Under the pieces are notes generated by a model. That model had not been told where the DNA came from, made no database searches, and saw only the letters and a list, made by a program, of their open reading frames with translations. Of a stretch of DNA of 64,000 nt, positions 46,693 through 57,000 are shown piece by piece. The position numbers were made by a program, and so were the translations under genes. Within the stretch, counting starts at the first letter, position 1. Each line of letters opens with the position of its first letter. Source of the DNA: JARRKC01 sp037388505 (GTDB lineage Bacteria > Acidobacteriota > UBA6911 > RPQK01 > JAPXNP01); contig JARRKC010000010.1 in the NCBI GenBank assembly GCA_037388505.1, positions 1-64,000 of the forward strand, written 5' to 3'.

Positions 46693-47937
46693 TTATTCGT
46701 GGCGCAGCGCTTCGATCGGATCCAGGCGTGCCGCCTTGACCGCGGGCCAGACGCCGAAGACCAGACCGACGGACACCGAGACGACGAAGCCCACGGTCAC
46801 CGCCCACATGGGGATCTGCGCCGGAATGTTCGGCAACAGCCACAGCAGTAGATAGCTCACCCCTACAGCGAACAGGATCCCCAAGGCACCTCCGCTGGTT
46901 GTGAGCGTCATCGCCTCGAAGAGGAACTGGAAGGTGATGTCACGGCGCTTTGCTCCAATCGCCTTGCGCACCCCGATCTCCCGGGTACGTTCCGTCACCG
47001 ACACCAGCATGATGTTCATGACGCCGATGCCGCCAACCAGCAGTCCGACGCCGGAAATGGCGATGGCGATCAGGCCGACGCTGGCCGTGATCGAGTCGAA
47101 TTGCTCGATCATGCGGTCTGCGGTGGTGAGGTCGAAATTGTCCTTCTCGTTGAAGCGAACGCCTCGTTGACGGCGCAGGATCGCCTCGATCTGATCGAGG
47201 CCCTTGGCCAGTTGTCCCTCGCGTGCTCGCGCGATGATGAGCAGGAGGTCGCTCTTCGGATAGAGGCTCCTAAAGGTGCGATAGGGAATGTAGATGATGT
47301 TGTCCTCGTCGCTCGATCCGAAGACGGTGGCCTTTCGTTTTTGCAGAGTGCCCGCGATCGTGAAACGATGGCCGTCGATCTCGATCACCCGGCCCACGAC
47401 ACGATCGTAGTTGGGGAACAGGGCCTCCACGACGTTGACCCCGAGGATGGCGATCTTGTTTCGATGAAGATCATCGATGCGGCTCACGAACCGGCCTTCA
47501 TCGAGAGCGATGTTCGTGACGGCACCATGGTTGGGGGAAACACCCTGCAACTGGGCCTGGCGATACGATTTATCCCGATACTTGACGGTCGGGTTGCTGA
47601 AGCCAAAAGCCTGATAGCTCACATCCTCGATGGCGCTCGCTTCCCTGCGAATGGCCTCGGCGTCTTCGACGGTCAGCGGCTTGCGCTGCCATTCCTGACG
47701 GTCGCGACGCCCGACGTGTGGTCCCGTCGACAGGTGAAAGGCATAGATGTTCTGCGTTCCGTACTCTTCGACCAGATTGATGATGCTCTGCCGCATCCCC
47801 GTCAGAATCGACGAGATGACGATGACGGTGAGGACGCCGATGATGACCCCGAGCACGGTCAGGAAGCTGCGCATTTTGTGGCTGCGCAGCGTGTCCAGCC
47901 CCATGTAGATGTTCTCGACGTACTGATTGAGGTTCAT
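46693..47937 (-). CDS. MacB/FtsX-type ABC transporter permease, downstream copy
   Basis: 414 residues: N-terminal helix (about 20-48, RSFLTVLGVIIGVLTVIVISSIL), a large periplasmic MacB_PCD domain, then three C-terminal helices with GGIGVMNIMLVSVTERTREIGVRKAIGAKRRDI. Ends AARLDPIEALRHE. Such permeases act mechanically with an ATPase and often an adaptor, moving peptides, lipids or antibiotics. The start overlaps the stop of the upstream permease gene by four bases (ATGA). No ATPase or membrane-fusion protein is visible nearby. Confidence 0.92.
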   Translation of the reverse strand: MNLNQYVENIYMGLDTLRSHKMRSFLTVLGVIIGVLTVIVISSILTGMRQSIINLVEEYGTQNIYAFHLSTGPHVGRRDRQEWQRKPLTVEDAEAIRREASAIEDVSYQAFGFSNPTVKYRDKSYRQAQLQGVSPNHGAVTNIALDEGRFVSRIDDLHRNKIAILGVNVVEALFPNYDRVVGRVIEIDGHRFTIAGTLQKRKATVFGSSDEDNIIYIPYRTFRSLYPKSDLLLIIARAREGQLAKGLDQIEAILRRQRGVRFNEKDNFDLTTADRMIEQFDSITASVGLIAIAISGVGLLVGGIGVMNIMLVSVTERTREIGVRKAIGAKRRDITFQFLFEAMTLTTSGGALGILFAVGVSYLLLWLLPNIPAQIPMWAVTVGFVVSVSVGLVFGVWPAVKAARLDPIEALRHE

Positions 47938-49181
47938 TGATCGTCCCTCAGCGCCTCGATCGGATTGAGCTTGGACGCGGTAAACGCGGGGTAAATCCCG
48001 AAGATGATCCCGATTCCGCCGGAGAAGCCGATCGACAGGACGATATAGCCGATGCTGATGGTCATCGTCAGCGGCGTGAGCGCCTGGATGATCTTGGCGG
48101 CAATGGTGGCAATCCCGAGACCGATGAGTCCTCCGGCGGCGGCCACCAGGAAGGCCTCGATCAGGAACTGATTCAGAATATCCCGGCGCCTGGCTCCGAG
48201 AGATTTCCGAAGACCGATCTCGAACGTCCGTTCGGTCACCGAAACGAGCATGATGTTCATGACGACGATCCCGCCGACGACCAGCGAGATGGCGGTAATG
48301 GGAATGATCACCGCCGCGATGCTCTGGACGAACTGGTCGACGAAGGAGTTGATCTCATCAGTGGAAATGATCCCGAATGTGTCGTCCTCGCTCGGCTTCA
48401 GCTTGTGGCGGATGCGCATGGCCGTGCGGACTTCCTGCACTGCCGCGTCGAAACGAGCGCGTGAGACTGCGTTGCCCCGGATCACGATGCTGGAACGGGT
48501 GCCATAGATCTTCTGATAGGAGGAAATCGGGAGGAACAGCGTATTGTCCAGGCTTTGCCCGAAGCTCGAACCCAGCTTCTCGAGGACGCCGATGACCTTG
48601 ATGGGTTCGGCTCCGAGCTTGATCTCCTTGCCGATCGGGTCCTGGCCCTGAAAGAACTTCTCGTAGACGTCCCAACCGATGACTCCGACGAAGCGTGAAT
48701 GAGCTACTTCCTCGGTCGTAAAGAAGCGACCTTCCTGGAGGTCTTGGTTGCCCAGGAAGATCCGATTGGCCGTGACACCCTGGACGCTGGTGTCGAACAG
48801 TTCCTGCGAGTCGTGGTAGAGCGTTCGGCTGGAAGAGAGCTCACCGGCGATTTCACGGCAGTCGGCACAGTGTTTCCGCAGGAACTCGACATCGCTCAGG
48901 TGGATGTCCTTGTTGTGCCGGACCATTTCCTCCCATTCTTCCTGGCTGACCTCCCCGAGACGAGCGAACTTGGCAACGATGAACGAATCACTCCCGAGTG
49001 TTCGGGATACCGTATCCATGACATAGGTCTGCAGCCCCTCGATGCTCGCGCCGACGAGCATGACCGATGCCACGCCGATGATGATGCCGAGGAGGGTCAG
49101 GAAGGTCCGGAGCTTGTGCGCGATGATCGAGCGTACAGCAATCACCGTAGCTTCCCACAAAAAGCCAACGCGAATTCTCAT
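47934..49181 (-). CDS. MacB/FtsX-type ABC transporter permease, upstream copy
   Basis: 415 residues with the same layout as its neighbour: IAHKLRTFLTLLGIIIGVASVMLVGASIEGL near the N-terminus, a periplasmic domain, then GGIVVMNIMLVSVTERTFEIGLRKSLGARRRDI and ASKLNPIEALRDDQ. The two genes probably encode a heterodimer. The 257-bp gap upstream (49182-49438), before gcvP's end, contains no gene and presumably the promoter. Confidence 0.92.
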   Translation of the reverse strand: MRIRVGFLWEATVIAVRSIIAHKLRTFLTLLGIIIGVASVMLVGASIEGLQTYVMDTVSRTLGSDSFIVAKFARLGEVSQEEWEEMVRHNKDIHLSDVEFLRKHCADCREIAGELSSSRTLYHDSQELFDTSVQGVTANRIFLGNQDLQEGRFFTTEEVAHSRFVGVIGWDVYEKFFQGQDPIGKEIKLGAEPIKVIGVLEKLGSSFGQSLDNTLFLPISSYQKIYGTRSSIVIRGNAVSRARFDAAVQEVRTAMRIRHKLKPSEDDTFGIISTDEINSFVDQFVQSIAAVIIPITAISLVVGGIVVMNIMLVSVTERTFEIGLRKSLGARRRDILNQFLIEAFLVAAAGGLIGLGIATIAAKIIQALTPLTMTISIGYIVLSIGFSGGIGIIFGIYPAFTASKLNPIEALRDDQ

Positions 49182-49438
49182 GGTTCAGATGGATCGCCCC
49201 TTAGCCTGCACTCCCTTCATTTCCAGCTCTCATGGTTACGCTTAGGCTCGTACACTTGTTCACTCCAGCGATCTCGCCTGCGGAACCCGCTCCGGTTCCG
49301 GCCAATCAAGAAGCCGACCCCCGGGAGCCCTCGAAAAACACTCTCGGACGGCGGCCCCACATATAGGTAAACGAGCCCGGGTGCCTGAATATTTCATTTT
49401 ATCCCGGATTCACCGGCTGAGTGCCGGATGCCGGGCGG

Positions 49439-52297
49439 TCAGGCATGTTCCTTGAAGACCTCTTCGAGGGGCTGGTCGACGGGGATACAAGAGCAGAACA
49501 AATGCCGGTCGCCGAAGGTGTCGTCGATCCGGGAGCACGAGGTCCAGAACTTGTAGTCCCTCAAGGAGGCCACCGGATAGGCGGCCTTTTCACGGCTGTA
49601 AGGGTGGGGCCACTCGTCGGCCGTGACCAGGTCTGCAGTGTGGGGAGCGTTCTTCAGTACGTTGTCGGAAGGATCCGCCGCTCCCGATTCGATCTCCTGG
49701 ATCTCACCGCGGATCGAGATCATCGCTTCGCAGAAGCGATCGAGTTCTTCACGCGGTTCGCTCTCGGTGGGTTCGACCATCATCGTCTCGACGACCGGCC
49801 ATGAGACGGTCGGTGCGTGGAAGCCGTAGTCCATGAGCCTCTTGGCGAGATCGGCCACGGTCACGCCGACGCTGCGCTTGAAGGTCCGGCAATCGAGGAT
49901 GCACTCGTGCGCCACCAGGCCGTTCTTGCCCTTGTAGAGGACGGGGAACTCCCGGGTCAGCCGGCGTGCCACATAGTTGGCGTTGAGAATCGCCATCTGG
50001 GTGGCTCGCTTCAGGCCTTCCGCGCCCATCAGCCGAATGTAAGCCCACGAGATGGCCAGGATTCCCGCCGAACCATACGGAGCTGAGCTGACGGCACCTT
50101 CCCGGCGGTCGAGTCGGAAATGGCCGGGCAGATAGGGGACCAGGTGCTCTTGGACGGCAATCGGGCCCACACCCGGACCGCCGCCTCCATGGGGTATGCA
50201 AAAGGTCTTGTGGAGATTCAGGTGGCACACGTCGACGCCGAAGTCTCCGGGCCGGCAGATGCCGACCAGGGCGTTCATGTTGGCCCCGTCCATGTAAACT
50301 TGTCCTCCGGCGCCGTGGATAATCTCGCAAATGTCTCGGATGCCTTCCTCGAAGACGCCGTGTGTCGACGGGTAAGTGACCATCAGTGCAGCCAGTTGAT
50401 CACGATGGCGTTCAGCGAGTTCACGCAGGTGGTCCAAGTCGATATCGCCGTTCTCTCTGCAGCGAACCGTGACGACCTTGAGACCTGCCATGACGGCGCT
50501 TGCGGGATTGGTTCCATGGGCCGACTGGGGAATCAGACATATCCTGCGGTGTTCTTCACCGCGGGCCCGATGGTAGCCGCGGATGGTCAGCAGACCGGAG
50601 TATTCGCCCTGAGCGCCGGAATTGGGCTGAACCGATACGGCCTTCATACCGGTGATCTCTGCCAGCATGCGCTCCAGGCCCGCGATGAGCTCGAGGTAGC
50701 CGGAGGCCTGCTCGACCGGAGCGAACGGATGGATGCGGCTCCACTCCGGCCAGGTGACGGGAAGCATCTCGACGGTAGCGTTCAGCTTCATGGTGCATGA
50801 GCCGAGAGGAATCATCGAGGCGGTCAGGGAAAGGTCTCGAGACTGCAGCCGGTAAATGTAACGCAGAAGATCGGTCTCCGAGCCGGAGCGATTGAAGACC
50901 GGATGGCGCAGGAAATCGGACGTTCTGCGGGCCGATTCAGGGAAACGAACCATGGGGCCCTGAACAGGCTGCGTATCCTCGCCGGTGAGCACCCAAACGA
51001 GATCCGCGATGTCACTTTCACCAGTGGTCTCATCGAGGGCGACGCCGATGCTGCCATCCTCGAAGAAACGCAGGTTGATCCCTTTCTCATGACATCGGTG
51101 GCGAACATCCCCGGGGTCGGCACCGCCGATACGCAGGGTGTCGAAGAATTCGCTGTGGCGCAGTTCCAGTCCGAGGGATTCCAGAGTGTCGGCCAGTCCG
51201 GCCGTCAGTTCGTGAACACGCCGGGCGATGCGTCGAAGGCCGTCCGGCCCGTGCCAGACTGCGTACATCGACGCCATGATGGCGAGCAGAACCTGGGCCG
51301 TGCAGATATTGCTCGTGGCCTTTTCCCGTCGGATATGTTGTTCGCGGGTCTGCAGAGCAAGGCGCAAGGCAGGCCGGCCCCGGACGTCTTTGGAGACGCC
51401 CACGACACGTCCCGGCAGAAGGCGCTTGAACTGGTCGAGCGTCGCAAAGAAGGCGGCGTGGGGTCCGCCGAAGCCGAGTGAAACGCCGAATCGCTGGCTG
51501 TTTCCAACCACGACGTCCGCTCCCCGCCGACCCGGTGCCTCGAGCAATGTGAGCGCCAGGAGATCACTCGCCACGACGACCAGGGCCCCGGCGTCGTGGA
51601 CCTGCCTCGCAAGCTCCTCGAATTCGTGGATACGCCCGTCGGTGGCCGGATACTGGAGCAGGACACCGAAATAGCGAGCATCCGGAACGAAACTGTCCAG
51701 ATCACCCACCACGATCTCGGCCTCCAGACCGGTCGAGCGTGTCCTGACGACGTCGATCGTCTGGGGATGGCAGTCATCGGCAACGAAGAAGCGGTTACGG
51801 TTCTCGTCTCCCCGAGCGGAGTAGCATAGGGACATCGCCTCAGCCGCGGCCGTGCCCTCATCGAGCAGAGAGGCGTTGGCCAGTTCCATGCCGGTGAGGT
51901 CGGTCACCATCGTCTGGAAGTTGAGCAGTGCCTCGAGACGCCCCTGTGAGATTTCGGCCTGATAGGGCGTGTACTGGGTATACCAACCCGGGTTTTCGAG
52001 GATGTTCCGCTGAATGACCGGAGGAGTGATACAGTCCGAATAACCCTGCCCGATGAACGATCGGCAGACCTGGTTGCTCCAGGCCAGCCGGCGGAGTTCC
52101 TCGAGGACTTCGGATTCGCTCAGCGGTTGGGGCAGATCCAAGGGTGCATCGACGCGAATCGAGGACGGCACCGCCTTGTCAATGAGCTCGTCCAGAGAAG
52201 AGAGCCCGAGCAAGTCGAGCATCTCCCGGATTTCGCCCTCTCGCGGCCCAATATGTCTTTCGACGAAACTGCTCGGGTTCTGATCTTGGCTCGTCAC
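49439..52297 (-). CDS. gcvP: Glycine dehydrogenase (decarboxylating), P-protein
   Basis: 952 residues, the full-length homodimeric form. N-terminal SSFVERHIGPREGEIREML; PLP-binding Lys697 in HLNLHKTFCIPHGGGGPGVGPI; other conserved stretches are SIPLGSCTMKLN-like (MIPLGSCTMKLNATVEM) and YSGLLTIRGYHRARGEEHR. It decarboxylates glycine and transfers aminomethyl to the H-protein. gcvT and gcvH are not in the window. The GTG start is six bases after a good -10 box, so the mRNA may be leaderless. Confidence 0.97.
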   Translation of the reverse strand: MTSQDQNPSSFVERHIGPREGEIREMLDLLGLSSLDELIDKAVPSSIRVDAPLDLPQPLSESEVLEELRRLAWSNQVCRSFIGQGYSDCITPPVIQRNILENPGWYTQYTPYQAEISQGRLEALLNFQTMVTDLTGMELANASLLDEGTAAAEAMSLCYSARGDENRNRFFVADDCHPQTIDVVRTRSTGLEAEIVVGDLDSFVPDARYFGVLLQYPATDGRIHEFEELARQVHDAGALVVVASDLLALTLLEAPGRRGADVVVGNSQRFGVSLGFGGPHAAFFATLDQFKRLLPGRVVGVSKDVRGRPALRLALQTREQHIRREKATSNICTAQVLLAIMASMYAVWHGPDGLRRIARRVHELTAGLADTLESLGLELRHSEFFDTLRIGGADPGDVRHRCHEKGINLRFFEDGSIGVALDETTGESDIADLVWVLTGEDTQPVQGPMVRFPESARRTSDFLRHPVFNRSGSETDLLRYIYRLQSRDLSLTASMIPLGSCTMKLNATVEMLPVTWPEWSRIHPFAPVEQASGYLELIAGLERMLAEITGMKAVSVQPNSGAQGEYSGLLTIRGYHRARGEEHRRICLIPQSAHGTNPASAVMAGLKVVTVRCRENGDIDLDHLRELAERHRDQLAALMVTYPSTHGVFEEGIRDICEIIHGAGGQVYMDGANMNALVGICRPGDFGVDVCHLNLHKTFCIPHGGGGPGVGPIAVQEHLVPYLPGHFRLDRREGAVSSAPYGSAGILAISWAYIRLMGAEGLKRATQMAILNANYVARRLTREFPVLYKGKNGLVAHECILDCRTFKRSVGVTVADLAKRLMDYGFHAPTVSWPVVETMMVEPTESEPREELDRFCEAMISIRGEIQEIESGAADPSDNVLKNAPHTADLVTADEWPHPYSREKAAYPVASLRDYKFWTSCSRIDDTFGDRHLFCSCIPVDQPLEEVFKEHA

Positions 52298-52303
52298 GCG
52301 TGG

Positions 52304-52332
52304 AATATATTGTAGCGATCGGTCGATTTCAA
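52304..52332 (-). promoter_or_regulatory. Sigma-70 promoter of gcvP
   Basis: On the minus strand TTGAAA (52332-52327), a 17-base spacer, and TATATT (52309-52304). The gcvP GTG is at 52297-52295, only six bases beyond the -10 box, leaving little or no 5' leader. Confidence 0.55.
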
Positions 52333-52431
52333 CAGCCTCGGCGTGCCGCAGGTCGTAGATCCCCCAGTTGTCCTATAATCCCCCGGGAGTCTCATGCAAG
52401 ATGTGGCCTGCGAAACGCGGAGAGAACTGAA

Positions 52432-53373
52432 TTGAGGGACACCTTGTACGTGCTGGGCTTCCTGGTGATCGCGGGCCTCCTGCTGTTCATCGGACGCGAT
52501 TTGATTCCCTCGTCGACGATCCTGACCTGGATCGTTACTTTCGGCGCGACTGCGGCGGTCGGGGTTCTCCTGATTTCGCTCTTCAGGGTTCAGCAGGAAC
52601 TCAAGCAGAGCCGTTTCGAACTGGCGCGCAAGGACGTGGAGCTGCAGATCGCCCGCGAGGTCCAGGCCGCGCTCTTCCCGAAGACTCTGCCTCTGGATCG
52701 CGGTCTCAGTTTCTCGGCGATCTGCATTCCTGCCCAGGGAATCAGCGGAGACTACTACGACATCATCCAGTGCCCGGATGGCCGTATCTCACTGGCCATT
52801 GCCGATATCAGCGGGAAAGGGGTCTCGGCGGCCATACTGATGTCCAACATTCAGGCCAGGTTTCGTGCGCTCATCGAAACGAATGATTCGCTCTGTGAAG
52901 TGTGCCGTCTTCTGAATGACCACCTGCATGACTTCAGCGAGCCGGAGAGGTTCGCTACCTTCTTCGTGGGTCAGTGGCGCCCGGGGAGCGGCCGATTCGA
53001 ATACGTCAATGCCGGGCATCAGGTGCCGGTCGTAGTCGGAGACGGGACGATGCAGCTGCAGGTGGGAGGTCCTCCGCTGGGTCTGTTTCCGAACCGGACC
53101 TATCGCTGTGGCGCTGCCGAACTCAAGCGTGGAGATCTACTGGTCCTCTACTCTGACGGCATCACCGAGGCTACCAACCCGGCTGAGGAGGAGTTCGGGG
53201 AGCAGCGGCTCCGAAACCTCATCGAGAAGAATACGGACCAATCGGTGCGGGACCTGCAGAGAATCATCCTGGATAGTGTGAGCGCCTGGACGCGCCGGGA
53301 TCCCCAGGACGATATGACACTGGTCATCGTGCGGGTGGAGGACGAGCATCGGCTGCTGGGGAGGATGGAATGA
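52432..53373 (+). CDS. Membrane-anchored PP2C-type (SpoIIE/RsbU-like) phosphatase
   Basis: 313 residues from a TTG start preceded by CGGAGAGAA. Two membrane helices (about 4-20 and 26-46) are followed by a short coiled coil and a PPM phosphatase domain with the metal motifs GISGDYYDI, LAIADISGKGVSAAILMSN, VNAGHQVPVVVGDG, LLVLYSDGITEA and RDPQDDMTLVIVRV. Such phosphatases dephosphorylate anti-sigma-antagonist proteins in partner-switching pathways. No partner kinase or STAS protein is nearby. The TTG is preferred to the far-upstream ATG at 52300, whose extension overlaps the gcvP promoter. Confidence 0.87.
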   Translation: MRDTLYVLGFLVIAGLLLFIGRDLIPSSTILTWIVTFGATAAVGVLLISLFRVQQELKQSRFELARKDVELQIAREVQAALFPKTLPLDRGLSFSAICIPAQGISGDYYDIIQCPDGRISLAIADISGKGVSAAILMSNIQARFRALIETNDSLCEVCRLLNDHLHDFSEPERFATFFVGQWRPGSGRFEYVNAGHQVPVVVGDGTMQLQVGGPPLGLFPNRTYRCGAAELKRGDLLVLYSDGITEATNPAEEEFGEQRLRNLIEKNTDQSVRDLQRIILDSVSAWTRRDPQDDMTLVIVRVEDEHRLLGRME

Positions 53374-53461
53374 GGGTTTGTGACACGACTGGTGCCCGAA
53401 CTGAGTGGCGAGGAGAGATCCGTCGGTTCGCAGCAGAGCTCGGTTGTTCGGAGGGAGATTG

Positions 53462-53932
53462 ATGAAGGTATCGGGACACGGCTTCCTGGAGCACGTACAA
53501 CTGCTGACCCCGCTGTTCGGAGTCATCGGCGCCGTGTGGGCCCTGCGGTTCATTCTCGGCGAGGTCGGCGCCCCGATGTGGCTGATCGAGGTCTTCAGCG
53601 TCGGAGTCTTCGTGCCGATCTGCGTCATCCTGGCGGCTCTGTTGATCCATCTCAAACGGTTCGGCGGGTACGCCAGTGTCGTCCTCTCCTCGTTCCTCCT
53701 GGTTCTCTGGGGCCAGGTCCTGATCGTATTCGCCATTTCCCTGTCCGTGGCCGCCGGCGTGGAGAATATCTACACCGCTCCGCAGTTTTCGATTCCGGGC
53801 GACATCGGTCACGTCCGCCACATCGTGGGACACCTGACTTTCGGTGTCGGGTTGGAAACGCTGATCGGATCGCTGATGGGTTGCCTGATCCTGTTCATGC
53901 TGCGCCGGGCGAAGCCTCCCGGCAGAAGCTAG
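53462..53932 (+). CDS. Four-helix membrane protein of unknown function
   Basis: 156 residues: hydrophobic segments at about 10-30, 38-58, 71-94 and 121-148, with a His-containing loop DIGHVRHIVGHLTFG before the last. The ATG at 53462 follows GGAGGGAG. The family was not recognised. It follows the phosphatase gene by 88 bases and is probably co-transcribed. The last codons and stop lie in a short tandem repeat (AGAAGCT), so the true C-terminus may be recent. Confidence 0.7.
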   Translation: MKVSGHGFLEHVQLLTPLFGVIGAVWALRFILGEVGAPMWLIEVFSVGVFVPICVILAALLIHLKRFGGYASVVLSSFLLVLWGQVLIVFAISLSVAAGVENIYTAPQFSIPGDIGHVRHIVGHLTFGVGLETLIGSLMGCLILFMLRRAKPPGRS

Positions 53933-54012
53933 AAGCTAGAAGCTGGGAGCTGGAAGACAGGAGACAGGAGGACTGCAAGTCCCGAGTGCCTGTCTCCGGT
54001 CTCCTGTCTCCC
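53923..54012. repeat. AGAAGCT tandem repeat plus GGAGACAGGAG inverted repeat
   Basis: CAGAAGCTAGAAGCTAGAAGC at 53923 is followed by GGAGCTGGAAGACAGG; GGAGACAGGAG at about 53960 is matched by CTCCTGTCTCC at 54001-54011. Appears to be a dispersed intergenic sequence. Confidence 0.6.
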
Positions 54013-54069
54013 CTTCCGGATTCTTCCCGGTTGCCCCCTTTGCCCGGCCCGCATAGAATTCGCCTCGTC

Positions 54070-57000
54070 ATGAGTCGAACCCTGGTTCCCCTGCTGATCT
54101 GCGTGGCGTCGACCCTGTTCGTCCACGCTCAACCCCGCGACTGGGAGAACCCCGCCGTCTTCGAGCGAGGCCAGGTGGAGCCGCACGCGACACTGATGTC
54201 CTACCCGAGTCTCGAGGACGCTCTGGCTCTGAAAGGGACGGAATCGACCCATTGCCTGCTTCTCAACGGGACCTGGAAATTCCACTGGGCCAGGGTTCCG
54301 GAAGAATCGCCGGCGGACTTCTTCGAAACCGGTTTCGATGACAGCCATTGGAACTCCATACGGGTTCCGGGTGATTGGCAGATGCAGGGCTTCGGCTACG
54401 CCAAGTTCCGCAATGTCTCCCAGCCCTTTCGGGCCGATCCTCCGCGGGTGCCCTCACAGTTCAATCCGGTTGGCAGCTACCGGAGGATCGTCAGCGTGCC
54501 CGGGACTTGGTCGAACCGGCGGATCTTCCTTCACTTCGACGGCGTCAAATCGGCTTCGTACGTCTGGATCAACGGTCGCGAAGTCGGCTACAACCAGGGC
54601 GGCATGGAGCCGGCCGAATATGATGTCACTTCCTACCTGAAGCCGGGTGAAAACCTCCTGGCGGTTCAGGTCTTTCGCTTCTCCGACGGGACCTATCTGG
54701 AAGATCAGGACATGTGGCGGTTGTCCGGGATCTTTCGCGATGTCTACCTCATTGCGCGTCCCTCGACGTACGTGCGCGACTACTCCGTGGCGACCGACCT
54801 CGATGATGCCTACCGTAACAGCCGGCTGGCGCTCGATATCAGTCTCCGGAACGATTCATCGTCTCCGCGCCGGGTGGCACTGAAGGTTCGGCTCTGGGAC
54901 GGCACGCGGGCCGTTTCGACCCTGCAGCCGGAGGCGCCGCTGACCGTCGACGTGGGTGCCGACGATACGGTCCGGCTTGCGCAGGAAATCGAGAATCCTC
55001 GAAAGTGGTCGGCCGAAAAGCCGAATCTCTACAAGCTGACGATCGAACTGCTCGGTGAGAGTGGCGAGACGCTCGAGGTGCTGGGAAGCCGCATCGGTTT
55101 TCGCGAGGTCGAGGTTCGCAACCAACAGATTCTGGTCAACGGCGTGGCCGTCAAGTTCAACGGAGTCAACAGCCACATGCAGGATCCAAGAGCGGGGCGA
55201 GCCGTGGATCTGGCGACACTGCGCCGCGATCTGATCCTGATGAAGCAGTACAACATCAACCTGGTGAGAACCTCGCACTATCCCCCGCCTCCCGGCTACC
55301 TGGATCTTGCCGACGAACTGGGAATGTACGTCGTCGACGAGACCGGAGATGAAGCCCACGCTACGACCTACCTGTCCGAGGATCCGGCCTGGCGTGCCGC
55401 CTACGTGGACCGCGGGCGGAAGATGGTCCTTCGAGACCGCAACCATCCGAGCATCGTTTTCTGGAGCGCCGGCAACGAGAGCGGTTCCGGCGACAATATC
55501 TGCGCCATCATCGCAGAAGGGAAGCGGCTGGATCCGACGCGGCCGGCCTGGATGTACGGCGGCAACAACGACTACATGGGCGGCGATCCCCAGGCCTTCA
55601 ATCCGACCCGCTGCGAAGATATCGTCGGTCCCCGCTACCCGACTCCTTCGGTCCTGGAGAAAGTCGTGGCCGAGGTGAGCCCGGAGGTGGATCCGCGTCC
55701 GTCCTTCATGGACGAGTACATCGCGGTCACGGGAAACGGGTTAGGCGGATTGGATGAATACTGGGATCTGATCTGGCGATACCCGCGGCTGACCGGAGGC
55801 GCCATCTGGGACTGGATCAGCCCCGGCATCACGGAGCCCATACGGCTCAGCCCGGATTCATCGCCCGCGCAGAACGACGCCGCGCTGCTGGGACGCGCTC
55901 GGTTGGTCGTCGGCCGGTTCGGTAGCGCCGTCAGTTTGAGCGGGCAGGATGATTTCGTCGAGGTCTATCGCGATCCCGCACTCGATGTCACGGCCGCGCC
56001 TCTGACGGTGGATTTCTGGATCTTTCCGCGTCCATGGAATGGTTGCGGTTGGTTCGTCAACAAAGGAAGTGGCTCCTGGGGACTGGTCCAGAGCGATGAA
56101 CGCCATCTCGAGTTCTACATTCAGAGCAACGGGACCAGGGTCTCGGCGACGGCTCCCGTACCGGATCGGTGGGTCGAACACTGGCACCATCTCAGCGGGG
56201 TCTACGACGGCAGGGAACTGCGACTGGGAGTGGATGGCACGGTGGCGGCCCGGACTCCGCTCCAGGGCCCCATCGACCTCTCCCGTTTCCCGGTCAATAT
56301 TGGACGTCAGGCCGATTTGATCGGACAGGAGCATGCCGGATACCTGGTCGACGCCGTCGTCGACCTGGTGCGGATCTTTGCTGAGGCGCTGTCTGAAGAT
56401 CAGTTGGTCAAATCGTTTCCGGAATTGAAGAAACAGGCGGTTCTCCGGCTGGATTTCGACACCGTGAAGGAGGCCGGAGAGTTCTATTCTCTGGGAATCG
56501 GAGCGCGCAGCTATGGCTTGGTCTGGCCGGACCGGCAGCCGCAACCCGAATTGTGGCAGCTCAAGAAGAGCCCCCAGCCCGTCAAGATCGAAGCCGTCAA
56601 TGTGGACGAGGGTCGGATCCGCATAACCAACCGGTTCGATTTTACGAATCTGGATGAGCTCGAGGCCGACTGGCGGATCGAGTCGGACGGTAAGGTCGTT
56701 CAACACGGCCCCGTTGAAGTGCATTTGCCTCCCGGACAAGCGCAGGTCGTGACGCTTCCGTTGAACCGGCCGGCCGACCGAGGGTCCAGCGATTATTGGC
56801 TCGATGTCAGCTTTCGCCTTCGACAGGATCAACCTTGGGCGAAGGCCGGTCATGAGGTGGCTTGGGAGCAGTTCCGGCTGTGGGAGCCATCGCGCAAGCC
56901 GGCTGCGAGGGTATCCTCTTCGACCGGGCCGCTGCAGGTCAGCCGGACAGGAGACTCGATTCGGATCGAGGGGAAGGATTTCGTTTACGTTCTGGACGGC

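Noticed and set aside
49182..49438. Regulatory RNA or riboswitch between gcvP and the permease pair
   Set aside because: No glycine-riboswitch core or clear hairpin-plus-T-run was found on either strand.
53380..54069. In-frame N-terminal extension of the GH2 gene
   Set aside because: The extension overlaps another membrane protein gene in a different frame and lacks a signal peptide; the ATG at 54070 starts one.
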